Assembly (NCBI GenBank): GCA_039028695.1
Contig: JBCCHN010000112.1
Coordinates: forward strand, 1-17,076
Length of the DNA stretch: 17,076 nt
Source: JANQKX01 sp039028695
Lineage (GTDB): Bacteria > Pseudomonadota > Alphaproteobacteria > Kiloniellales > Kiloniellaceae
Reading direction: 5' to 3'
In this document: positions 1-7,452 of the stretch, one piece after another
Layout of the letters: each line of letters opens with the position of its first letter
How positions within the stretch are numbered: position 1 is the stretch's first letter
Notes under the pieces: model-generated
Told to the model about the DNA's origin: nothing
What the model saw: the letters and a program-made list of their open reading frames with translations, nothing else
Databases searched by the model: none
Position numbers and translations under genes: made by a program

Positions 1-15
1 AACCATATATCATAA

Positions 16-43
16 TACATAAATTTTTACATAAATATTTATG
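16..43. repeat. AT-rich repeat cluster, possible regulator binding site
   Basis: The half-site CATAAAT occurs directly at 18-24 and 30-36 and inverted at 37-43. The last two form a perfect 14-bp palindrome, CATAAATATTTATG, at 30-43. The units at 16-27 and 28-39 are near-identical 12-mers in tandem, so two half-sites sit about one helical turn apart. That layout is typical of an operator, but no regulator is identified, and the site is about 500 bases from cpaB, so it could serve a gene to the left of the window. Confidence 0.35.
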
Positions 44-299
44 CTTTTTACAATTCCTTAATCGAATCGGATCATATTTCCCGAAATTTATAAAACATCA
101 TCTAGGCTACATTTAAGCGCCTCCGACAAATTTCCTAGGCTTTCATCAACAGTTTTTTGATCTCACAAAAACCGTCAGCCCAAAGATTTTTAGCGATTTA
201 TCACATAACGGATACCATTACCCCGGTTCAGGCCAGGGTTCACATTTTGGCAGAAAAACTCTTAGCACTCTTGCGCATACCCACATCCTAAGTTCCGCG

Positions 300-316
300 G
301 GCCTTTTGGCCTTTTT
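300..316 (+). terminator. Weak candidate terminator
   Basis: A 4-bp GGCC/GGCC stem with a TTTT loop (300-311) is followed directly by five T residues (312-316). The stem is very short for an intrinsic terminator. It could end transcription entering from a gene left of the window, or be chance. Confidence 0.2.
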
Positions 317-399
317 GGTGTGGCAAGATCTTTCGAAAAAGAAAATGGCGACAGTTTAACGATGTATAGAAAACTCTCCTTTATCATAAGACATCTTGG

Positions 400-423
400 C
401 TTGGAGTGTCTCGGGCCTCCAAG
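400..423. promoter_or_regulatory. 7-bp inverted repeat upstream of cpaB
   Basis: CTTGGAG (400-406) and CTCCAAG (417-423) are perfect inverted copies separated by ten bases. No T-run follows, so it is not an intrinsic terminator. Lying about 120 bases before the cpaB start, it may be an operator or a hairpin in the operon leader; which one cannot be told from sequence. Confidence 0.3.
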
Positions 424-532
424 AAGAAAATAGTCACTGCACTTTTAGGGACATAGCAAGGTTTTCGCGCAAAATATTAGCACCCACGAATTATGACCGG
501 CCTAAATTTTACCGCCGGCGCTTTGACCGAAT

Positions 533-537
533 GAGGA
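533..537 (+). promoter_or_regulatory. Ribosome binding site of cpaB
   Basis: GAGGA lies six bases before the ATG at 544 and fixes the start of cpaB. Confidence 0.6.
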
Positions 538-543
538 TTAACA

Positions 544-1419
544 ATGTCGTTGCGTAGAGTAGTTCTGATCCTTGCCGCCTTGTTGATAACGGCTGGAACC
601 GCGATCGTTGCACGCAACTGGGTGGCTGGCCAACAAGCCGCCGTGATCGAAAAAGAGGTCGTTGTATCGAAGGTACGCGAACCTAAAGGACCCAAGGTCC
701 TGGTGGCTCAGACCGACATCCCCACCGGTTCATTTGTCCAAGAGGGTCATTTGCGCTGGTTGGCATGGCCGGAAGAAAACATTCCGGAAAGCTATATGAC
801 GCAAGAGCTTTACGAGCTTGAAGATATGATCGGCGCGGTGGTTCGTCGTGGCCTGAGTGCTGGAGAGCCCGTCACCGCAAAACGGATCATTCGTCCTGGC
901 GACCGAGGTTTCCTGGCGGCCGTTTTACGCCCCGGGTATCGTGCCATGACCATCCAAATTAACGCCACGACCGGTATTGGCGGCTTGGTCTTTCCCGGCG
1001 ATAGGGTAGACATCATCCTAACCCACACGCTTAAAGCCGAGGGTGAGGGCGGCAAGTCACGGAAAGCCAGTGAAACAATCCTGACCAACGTTCGGATCTT
1101 GGCGATCGATCAATACATCAATGAATCGGACGGTAAGGCTCGTGTCGCTAAAACCGCCACCTTGGAAATTACGCCCAAGCAGGCCGAAATGGTGGCCGTG
1201 GTCAACGAGGTGGGGCATCTCGCCCTCAGCCTGCGCAGTTTGGCCAAGGACGAGAATGAGTTGGAGCGGATCGCCGCCGGGGAGGATCCCTTGGCCGAGC
1301 CCGATCCCGAGTTTGGCGGAACCTTCACGTTCGATAGTGAAGTCAGCCGGCTCGTCGGAGGCACCAGCAAAACCGTCAATGTCAGCCGCGGTGAAAAATC
1401 CGAAGAATTGAGTTTCTAA
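544..1419 (+). CDS. cpaB: Flp pilus assembly protein CpaB/RcpC
   Basis: Periplasmic, membrane-anchored component of the Flp/Tad (type IVc) pilus machine, thought to act with the secretin CpaC/RcpA at the outer-membrane channel. The 291-residue product starts with two arginines and a hydrophobic segment (about residues 5-23). An SAF-type domain follows at about 51-117, beginning VLVAQTDIPTG and ending near the GEPVT segment. The RcpC/CpaB domain comes next at about 125-250, with the motif FPGDRVDIILT (150-160). Length is normal for the family. The last 40 residues are Glu/Ser-rich and probably disordered. It is the first gene of the seven-gene cluster. Its stop codon TAA shares its last A with the cpaC ATG, which suggests translational coupling. 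Family assignment rests on domain order plus perfect synteny. Confidence 0.93.
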   Translation: MSLRRVVLILAALLITAGTAIVARNWVAGQQAAVIEKEVVVSKVREPKGPKVLVAQTDIPTGSFVQEGHLRWLAWPEENIPESYMTQELYELEDMIGAVVRRGLSAGEPVTAKRIIRPGDRGFLAAVLRPGYRAMTIQINATTGIGGLVFPGDRVDIILTHTLKAEGEGGKSRKASETILTNVRILAIDQYINESDGKARVAKTATLEITPKQAEMVAVVNEVGHLALSLRSLAKDENELERIAAGEDPLAEPDPEFGGTFTFDSEVSRLVGGTSKTVNVSRGEKSEELSF

Positions 1420-2837
1420 TGGGGATTAAAATGATTACGCAAGGTTCAATAAGGCCAATAACTTGGTCCGATAAACTGCCCCAACTTGGACTCGCCGCGA
1501 TTGGGTTCTTGCTGGCGCTATTCATGCTGACGGCCGCAAAGGCCGCCGTGTTTGGGGAAGCAATACCCACGGACGATGAGACCTTTGAAGTGAGTATCCA
1601 TCAAGGCCAAATGATCCGCCTGAACAAGGACGCCGCATCGGTCTTCATTGCCAATCCGGAGGTGGCCGATGTGTCGGTCAAATCGGCTCGTCTGGTTTAC
1701 GTGTTCGGCAAAGCCCCTGGTGTAACATCCCTTTTTGCCGTTGACGCTCGGGATAATCTAATCGCCAACGTGAAGATCGTTGTCACTCACAATGTCAGCC
1801 GACTTCAAGAAGCGTTAGATAAACTGTTACCCGACGATGATGTGACCGCCACATCAATTGACGGCGCGATCCTGCTCACCGGTACGGTTGCTACAGGCAT
1901 CGCCGCCGAAAACGCACGCCGACTTGCCGAACGCTTTATCGGTAAGAACGAGGCGATCATCAATCAAATCGGCATTTACGCGCCAAACCAAGTGAACTTG
2001 CGCGTGCGGATCGCCGAGGTTTCACGGGAAATCGTTAATCAGTTCGGTCTCAACTGGACGGCCGCCTTTAGCAGCAGCAACTTCGATTTTGCGTTCCAAT
2101 CAGTGACACCTGTCGATGGTACGAACTTACTGGGAATTGGGGGCACTCCCGGAAACTGGGACATCAATGCCCTGATCGACGCGCTGGCCGAGGATAATCT
2201 GGTTTCAGTTTTGGCCGAACCGAACCTCACAGCTCTCTCCGGCGAGACGGCAAGCTTTCTAGCCGGCGGTGAATTTCCCATCCCAGTCGCAGAAAGCGAT
2301 GACCGGATTACCGTAGTCTTTAAGGAATTTGGTGTCAGCCTCGCCTTTACGCCGACCCTTGTCGGAACAAATAAGATTTCGATGCGGGTGCGTCCTGAGG
2401 TAAGCCAGCTGTCCAACGAAGCCTCCGTGACCTTTGAGCGGATCACATTGCCATCGCTAACCACCCGTCGGGCCGAAACGACGGTGGAGCTAAATTCCGG
2501 TCAATCCTTTGCCATTGCTGGCCTAATCTTGGACAATACCAGGCAAAACGCCTCCAAAGTACCGGGCCTGGGGGACATTCCCATCCTCGGCCATCTTTTT
2601 CAAAGCGACCGATTCCAACGTAATGAAACCGAGCTGGTGATCATCGTCACGCCCTATATTGTTCGCCCGGTCAATCCGGACCAATTGCAAATTCCCAATG
2701 AACCACTGCAATACCCGCAGGATGAAAACGCTCCTTTGGTCAGCGAAGATTCCCGCGGCACTCAAACCGTTCCCTTGCACGCTGCAGAGGTACCAAGTGG
2801 CTCATCCAACAAAAACGTCGGCTTCATCGTAGAGTAA
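1419..2837 (+). CDS. cpaC: Flp pilus outer-membrane secretin CpaC/RcpA
   Basis: Forms the outer-membrane secretin ring through which the Flp pilus passes. An N-terminal hydrophobic export signal spans about residues 22-43. The pilus-formation N-terminal domain follows at about 53-125, with the NPEVADVSVKS segment, then a BON-like stretch at about 126-190. The secretin domain runs from about 191 (QVNLRVRIAEVSREIVNQFG) to about 420. It includes the family hallmarks LSGETASFLAGGEFPIPV and VPGLGDIPILGHLF, followed by ELVIIVTPYIVRPV. At 472 residues it is a compact secretin. Two starts are possible: the ATG at 1419 overlaps the cpaB stop, while an in-frame ATG at 1431 has GGGGA five bases upstream and may be the one mainly used; the difference is four residues. 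The 10-base gap to cpaD indicates an operon. Confidence 0.95.
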   Translation: MGIKMITQGSIRPITWSDKLPQLGLAAIGFLLALFMLTAAKAAVFGEAIPTDDETFEVSIHQGQMIRLNKDAASVFIANPEVADVSVKSARLVYVFGKAPGVTSLFAVDARDNLIANVKIVVTHNVSRLQEALDKLLPDDDVTATSIDGAILLTGTVATGIAAENARRLAERFIGKNEAIINQIGIYAPNQVNLRVRIAEVSREIVNQFGLNWTAAFSSSNFDFAFQSVTPVDGTNLLGIGGTPGNWDINALIDALAEDNLVSVLAEPNLTALSGETASFLAGGEFPIPVAESDDRITVVFKEFGVSLAFTPTLVGTNKISMRVRPEVSQLSNEASVTFERITLPSLTTRRAETTVELNSGQSFAIAGLILDNTRQNASKVPGLGDIPILGHLFQSDRFQRNETELVIIVTPYIVRPVNPDQLQIPNEPLQYPQDENAPLVSEDSRGTQTVPLHAAEVPSGSSNKNVGFIVE

Positions 2838-2847
2838 GGCGCCCAAC

Positions 2848-3561
2848 ATGACTTATTCCTTTTCTAAGACACGTCTCGGCTTGCTCTCCTGTTTGACGGC
2901 CGCCCTTTTGGCCGGATGCTCGGAAAAAGCCCAGCAACAATCCATCGGCGAAAATTTAGAAGATGGTGTTGAGCTCGTTTTTTATCACGGGAAATGGCGG
3001 CAAACTCCCAAGCCACTCGAGAACCATCTCGAGGACATTACTTTTGATGGCTCAATTAACTTCGCCCCGGGTTCAGCTGCGCTCAGCAGTGCCCAACTGG
3101 CGCAAATGAAGGCGTTCTTCAATGAGGCCGGCATCTCACCCGAAAACACGGTTCAGATCGAATCGCCCAATCCCCAGGCGATTCAATTGTCAGCGCTGGA
3201 TTCCGCCCGAATTGCTGTTGTCGATCAGGCGATCAAGGACATGGGCCTAAATGCAAAAATGGCCGTATCGCGTAGCGCGTTCTTGGCACCTGGAGACGAC
3301 AGGATCGATATTACGGTCACCAAACTCATGGTCATCAGCCCAGATTGCGAGGAACCACAGCCCGCAGCGGGTCAACGGCCTACCTATCGATTTACCTGCT
3401 CCAGTGCATCCAATTTAGGCGCAATGGTCGTCAATCCCTTGGACCTCAGGGAAGGCAGGCCTGATCAACCCTCGGACGGCGACGCAGCTTCCAAACGAGT
3501 TCAGAAGTACCGAGAGGCCGATCAAGAAGAGCTGATCATCGAGAAAACAGGATCTGACTAA
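2848..3561 (+). CDS. cpaD: Flp pilus lipoprotein CpaD
   Basis: A 237-residue lipoprotein of the CpaD family, thought to sit at the outer membrane and assist the CpaC secretin. The N-terminus is a lipoprotein signal peptide with the lipobox LAGC, making Cys24 the likely lipidated residue. The middle holds a FDGSINFAPGSAALSSAQL stretch reminiscent of OmpA-like periplasmic folds. The C-terminal third has the features I associate with CpaD: a cysteine pair around an aromatic stretch (CEEPQ...RFTCSSASN) and then NLGAMVVNPLDLREGR. It lies between cpaC and cpaE with gaps of 10 and 1 bases. CpaD is the least conserved gene of the cluster; position and the C-terminal motif make the call secure. Confidence 0.88.
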   Translation: MTYSFSKTRLGLLSCLTAALLAGCSEKAQQQSIGENLEDGVELVFYHGKWRQTPKPLENHLEDITFDGSINFAPGSAALSSAQLAQMKAFFNEAGISPENTVQIESPNPQAIQLSALDSARIAVVDQAIKDMGLNAKMAVSRSAFLAPGDDRIDITVTKLMVISPDCEEPQPAAGQRPTYRFTCSSASNLGAMVVNPLDLREGRPDQPSDGDAASKRVQKYREADQEELIIEKTGSD

Positions 3562-3562
3562 A

Positions 3563-4798
3563 ATGAGCTTAGCTGAAGACCTAAAAGGCGCCAGCTCGCC
3601 GAGTGATTCCGCATCAGAGTGCATCGCATTTATCGGCGATAGCGATACCGAAGCGGTTGTAAAAACCGTCCTGAAGGAATCCTTCGACAAGCCGATCATT
3701 CATCGTGGCTCAACCACACAGGTGATGGACTATCTATCCGAGGCCAGTGCGCCCGGCGTCTTGATAGTCGATGTTTCTGAAAATGAGACACCGCTGACTT
3801 CGATGATGTCTTTGACCGCTGCCTTGAGCGACCAGACAAAGGTCATCGGGATCGGCTCGGTTAACGACATCACATTATATCGCGAGATTGTAGATTCCGG
3901 GGCCACGGATTATGTGGTCAAGCCGGTCACCGAAAAAGCAATGGCCGCAGCCATTCAGCGTACCCGTGAGCCAGCTCCGACCCAATCTAGTGATCCAGAA
4001 GAAAAAAAGCACCTTCGTGTCGCCGTTTTGGGCGCCCGAGGTGGCGTAGGTGCCAGCACCATCGCCTCGAACCTTTCCTGGTATTTTGGTGAAGACCAAA
4101 AGCAAAAAACCGTCCTTGTAGACTTGGACCTGGAATTCGGCACCATTGCCTTGTCGATGGACCTGGAGCCCACACGAGGATTGCGCGAGGCGCTGGAAAA
4201 CCCGGCGCGAATTGACAGCCTTTTCATTTCAAGCGCGACTGCCAAGCTTACTGATCATGTTTCGGTCATGGCGACCGAAGAGACGCTAAACGACGATATT
4301 CATTTTAATCCAAGTGCGGTCGATATCTTATTTGATACCTTGGCCCGCACTGTCGATACAATCGTCGTCGACGTGCCCCGATCGAACTATTCCGTGCGTC
4401 AGCGCGCCCTGGAAGCCGCTACTCATATTGTTCTGATAACCGAGCTGTCGCTGCCTAGCTTGCGAGACTCCATTCGCATCCTGAGTTCCATTGACGACGT
4501 GGCTGCGGGTACGCCAGTGATCGTGGTTGCCAACCGCACCGGTGGCGCCCACCAAGCCATGCCGGCATCGGAATTTCAAAAGGCCCTGGGCCGCAAGGTC
4601 GATTTCCAAGTTCCCGAAGAGGCCAAAGCCCTAAACAAGGCGGCCAATATTGGAAAACCTTTGGTGCAGTCAGACAAGCGCTGTAAGGCCAGCAAGATCA
4701 TTCAATCCGTCGGCAAGCAAGTCGGTGGCGATCAAGGCGGCAAGAAAAAAGCCAAAACCGGCAAACCCGGTCTGCGTGGTTTGCTTAAACGAGGGTAA
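3563..4798 (+). CDS. cpaE: Flp pilus localisation ATPase-like protein CpaE/TadZ
   Basis: TadZ/CpaE proteins are MinD/ParA-like and place the Tad machine in the cell. The 411-residue product has an N-terminal receiver-like domain (about 20-135) and a C-terminal MinD/ParA-type domain (about 150-370). The P-loop region GARGGVGAST (157-166) is atypical: Arg159 stands where MinD has its signature Lys, and Ala164 where the P-loop Lys is expected. Such loss is known in the TadZ family, so ATP hydrolysis may be weak or absent. The segment VLVDLDLEFGT matches the following strand of the MinD fold. In the receiver domain, Asp70 at the usual phosphoacceptor position, Asp26 and the Lys120-Pro121 pair are kept. 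The C-terminus is Lys/Gly-rich and basic. One base separates it from cpaD, and six from cpaF. Confidence 0.93.
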   Translation: MSLAEDLKGASSPSDSASECIAFIGDSDTEAVVKTVLKESFDKPIIHRGSTTQVMDYLSEASAPGVLIVDVSENETPLTSMMSLTAALSDQTKVIGIGSVNDITLYREIVDSGATDYVVKPVTEKAMAAAIQRTREPAPTQSSDPEEKKHLRVAVLGARGGVGASTIASNLSWYFGEDQKQKTVLVDLDLEFGTIALSMDLEPTRGLREALENPARIDSLFISSATAKLTDHVSVMATEETLNDDIHFNPSAVDILFDTLARTVDTIVVDVPRSNYSVRQRALEAATHIVLITELSLPSLRDSIRILSSIDDVAAGTPVIVVANRTGGAHQAMPASEFQKALGRKVDFQVPEEAKALNKAANIGKPLVQSDKRCKASKIIQSVGKQVGGDQGGKKKAKTGKPGLRGLLKRG

Positions 4799-4804
4799 TA
4801 GGCG

Positions 4805-6445
4805 ATGTCCCAGGTTGTCCCCGGTAATACTCCCCCCAATGCCCAATCGGCCGATGCCGGTGGAAGCATTCAGGAGACCTATCGCGCTGACGTGATGGCG
4901 GCATTTGAAGGCGAGAACGTCTCGTCCTTGCCACGCCCGGAGTTGGCCTTGAGGATTGGCCAGGTGGTCACCCGAAAACTCGAGGACTCCGGCACAACGC
5001 TCAATCTTCTGGAACGGCGGAAGCTGGTTGGCGAATTGATCGATTGGCTTATCAAGTGCCAAGCCGCGCAAGCGCCCTCAGCGCCCGTCGAAAGCAGCAC
5101 CAGCAGCGCCGAGACCCCTGCCGATTCTAGCTTCAATATTCCCGATTCAGGCGGCGGAAAGGCGAGCGGCGCGGCTATTTCCCTGCCATCTAATATGGCC
5201 GCGGCGAAAAAGCGAATTCATCCTCTAGTGATGGATCGGCTGGACATTTCCGCGGCTTCCCAACTTCCCCGTGACGATCTTCATCGGCAAGTCAGCGAAA
5301 TCGTCAACGAAGTCGCTCAGGATGAAAAGCTACACCTGAACTTCTCCGAGCAGCAATCCATCGTTGAGGTCATGCTCAACGACATGTTGGGCTTGGGCCC
5401 TCTGGAGCCCCTTCTCGCCGATGAAGGCATCACCGATATCATGGTCAATGGGCCTAATCAGGTATATGTGGAAAAGGGTGGCAAGCTCACGCTGACAGAC
5501 GTCCACTTCCAAAACAACGATCATGTCCTAAACATTTCCCGACGCATCGTGTCTCAAATCGGCCGGCGTGTGGATGAATCTCATCCACTGGTGGACGCCC
5601 GTCTTTTGGACGGCAGTCGTGTCAATATCATTATACCCCCCTTGGCGATTGACGGCGCCTCCATCTCTATTCGTAAGTTCGCCAAAAAGGCCATCGATTT
5701 GGATGTGATGAAGCGGCAGAACAACATCTCTGACGCCATGGCGACTGTTTTGAAGATCGCCTCCCGATCGCGCCTGAACATTCTTATCTCCGGCGGTACC
5801 GGTTCGGGTAAAACGACACTTTTGAATGCCATGTCTCAAATGATCGACGAAGGTGAACGGGTTGTCACAATCGAAGACGCCGCCGAATTGCAACTCCAAC
5901 AGCCTCATGTGGTTCGCCTTGAGACTCGCCCCGCTAATTTGGAGGGCAAGGGCGAAATCACCATGCGGGATTTGGTGAAAAACTCCCTGCGTATGCGTCC
6001 TGATCGGATCATCCTTGGTGAGATTCGTGGCTCCGAGGCCGTTGATATGCTTCAGGCCATGAACACAGGTCACGACGGCTCCTTGGGCACCATTCACGCC
6101 AACCGACCCCGCGAAGCCTTAACCCGGCTTGAAAACATGATCGGTATGGCCGGTATCAACCTGCCGGCCAAGGCCGTCCGAACTCAGATTTCCTCGGCGC
6201 TCGATCTTATCGTTCAGGTCTCTCGTATGCGTGACGGCATGCGCCGTGTCACCCACGTTGAAGAAGTCGTCGGTATGGAAGGTGACATCATCACGACCCA
6301 GGTACTCTTTACCTACGAATTTGAAGGCGAAGGCAGCGACGGAATGTTGCAAGGTAACTTCAAGTCTTCCGGGCTGAGGCCACACTTTTCCCCGAAAGCC
6401 GCTTATTTCGGCTTGGAACGTCCCTTGACGGAGGCGATGGGATGA
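4805..6445 (+). CDS. cpaF: Flp pilus assembly ATPase CpaF/TadA
   Basis: Cytoplasmic hexameric secretion ATPase of the GspE/VirB11 superfamily that powers Flp pilus assembly. The 546-residue product has a variable Ala/Ser-rich N-terminal part (about 1-140). The N-terminal ATPase domain includes GLGPLEPLLADEGITDIMVN, a hallmark of CpaF proteins. The RecA-like domain carries Walker A GGTGSGKT (330-337), a Walker B-type strand IILGEIR (402-408) and the GTIHANRP histidine motif. All catalytic elements are intact. Start choice: GAGGG about nine bases before the ATG at 4805. The stop overlaps the tadB start as ATGA (6442-6445), indicating translational coupling to its membrane platform partners. Confidence 0.97.
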   Translation: MSQVVPGNTPPNAQSADAGGSIQETYRADVMAAFEGENVSSLPRPELALRIGQVVTRKLEDSGTTLNLLERRKLVGELIDWLIKCQAAQAPSAPVESSTSSAETPADSSFNIPDSGGGKASGAAISLPSNMAAAKKRIHPLVMDRLDISAASQLPRDDLHRQVSEIVNEVAQDEKLHLNFSEQQSIVEVMLNDMLGLGPLEPLLADEGITDIMVNGPNQVYVEKGGKLTLTDVHFQNNDHVLNISRRIVSQIGRRVDESHPLVDARLLDGSRVNIIIPPLAIDGASISIRKFAKKAIDLDVMKRQNNISDAMATVLKIASRSRLNILISGGTGSGKTTLLNAMSQMIDEGERVVTIEDAAELQLQQPHVVRLETRPANLEGKGEITMRDLVKNSLRMRPDRIILGEIRGSEAVDMLQAMNTGHDGSLGTIHANRPREALTRLENMIGMAGINLPAKAVRTQISSALDLIVQVSRMRDGMRRVTHVEEVVGMEGDIITTQVLFTYEFEGEGSDGMLQGNFKSSGLRPHFSPKAAYFGLERPLTEAMG

Positions 6446-7452
6446 GCCTGGACCAACTGTTGAGCGGCGCCGGCGGCGATCAGCTCGTAATGTATGGCTT
6501 GCCCGCCATGGTCGGCCTTCTTTTAGTTATCTTGTTCCTTATCGCCGGTGACGCGAACAGCGCGCGCCTCAAAAAGCGCATCGACCGGGTCAAGGGTGAA
6601 CAATCGAAAAAAGGCGCCGTCGAAAAAACCATCTCCATCCGTAAGTCCACAACGGATAGTGATATTAAGCTGCTGGACAGCTTCATCAAGCGGGCCCTGC
6701 CCCGCCCGGAAGTCTTGCGCAGTCGCTTGGAAGGCGCCGGGCTCAATTTTTCAGCCGGTAACTACGTGCTGATCAATTTGATTGTGGCGGCCGCGACCAT
6801 TGCTGGCGGGCTTTGGTCCGGCTTCATGCCCACCGCTGCCGCCTTTTTGCTCGGTTTGATCGTCGGTATTGGTCTGCCGCATTTGATTTTGACCTTCTTG
6901 GGCAAACGCCGCAAAGCCAAATTTATCGCCAATTTTCCCGAGGCCATCGACCTTATGGTGCGCGGCTTGAAGTCCGGCTTGCCGATCACTGAATCCATCA
7001 AGACTGCCGCTGAAGAGATCCCCAATCCCGTTGGAATCGAATTGCAGCGGGTGGTCGATGAAATTAAATTGGGCGCCAAAATAGATACCGCCCTGGAAAC
7101 CGCCTCCAAGCGGCTCTCCCTGCAAGAATTCAACTACCTCACCATTGCCTTGTCCATTCAGTCCGAAACCGGCGGTAACTTGGCTGAAACCTTGGAAAAC
7201 CTCTCCGACGTCTTGCGCAAGAGGCGCCAACTTAAGCTCAAAATCAAAGCCCTTTCCTCTGAAGCCAAGGCCAGCGCCTATATCATCGGCTCCCTGCCCT
7301 TTGTCATGGCGATCATGATCAACCTAACAAACGCCGGCTATTTGGTTCCTCTCTTTGAAGACTCGCGTGGCAACTTTCTTCTTTTCCTGGGATTCCTGAG
7401 TTTCGCTGTGGGAGCCGGGGTCATGTATAAAATGGTGAAGTTCGAAATATGA
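6442..7452 (+). CDS. tadB: Flp pilus inner-membrane platform protein TadB (CpaG)
   Basis: Polytopic inner-membrane protein of the type II secretion F family, which with TadC forms the platform on which the CpaF/TadA ATPase acts. The 336-residue product has an N-terminal membrane helix (about 15-36), then a basic cytoplasmic segment and a hydrophobic pair (about 105-150). The T2SSF domain follows from about 164 (NFPEAIDLMVRGLKSGLPI) to about 290, with two C-terminal helices at about 278-335. The ETGGNLAETLENLSDVLRKR segment is typical of TadB. It overlaps cpaF upstream and tadC downstream, each by four bases (ATGA), so the three are likely co-translated. Confidence 0.95.
   Translation: MSLDQLLSGAGGDQLVMYGLPAMVGLLLVILFLIAGDANSARLKKRIDRVKGEQSKKGAVEKTISIRKSTTDSDIKLLDSFIKRALPRPEVLRSRLEGAGLNFSAGNYVLINLIVAAATIAGGLWSGFMPTAAAFLLGLIVGIGLPHLILTFLGKRRKAKFIANFPEAIDLMVRGLKSGLPITESIKTAAEEIPNPVGIELQRVVDEIKLGAKIDTALETASKRLSLQEFNYLTIALSIQSETGGNLAETLENLSDVLRKRRQLKLKIKALSSEAKASAYIIGSLPFVMAIMINLTNAGYLVPLFEDSRGNFLLFLGFLSFAVGAGVMYKMVKFEI

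Larger units (their letters stand above)
1..543. other. AT-rich non-coding region upstream of the pilus operon
   Basis: No convincing gene is seen on either strand. The longest plus-strand reading frame I traced by eye in the later part starts at the ATG at 362 and stops after 23 codons, and nothing resembles the short hydrophobic Flp pilin. Composition is clearly more AT-rich than the flanking genes, especially 1-120. The stretch holds short palindromes and repeats (16-43, 300-316, 400-423) and presumably the promoter of the cpaB-tadC operon. I could not pick out a convincing -35/-10 pair. Confidence 0.6.

Noticed and set aside
321..336. Possible sigma-54 promoter (TGGCA then TTTCG)
   Set aside because: The -24 half matches but the essential GC of the -12 element is absent.
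538..546. TTAACAAT resembling a CtrA half-site at the cpaB start
   Set aside because: Only one half-site with a mismatch, overlapping the start codon; no second half at the expected spacing.
477..695. 72-codon minus-strand frame across the cpaB start
   Set aside because: Overlaps the cpaB ribosome binding site and signal region antisense; composition and lack of a start signal indicate a shadow.
5528..6097. 189-codon minus-strand open frame
   Set aside because: Lies wholly antisense to the conserved ATPase core of cpaF and encodes nothing recognisable.
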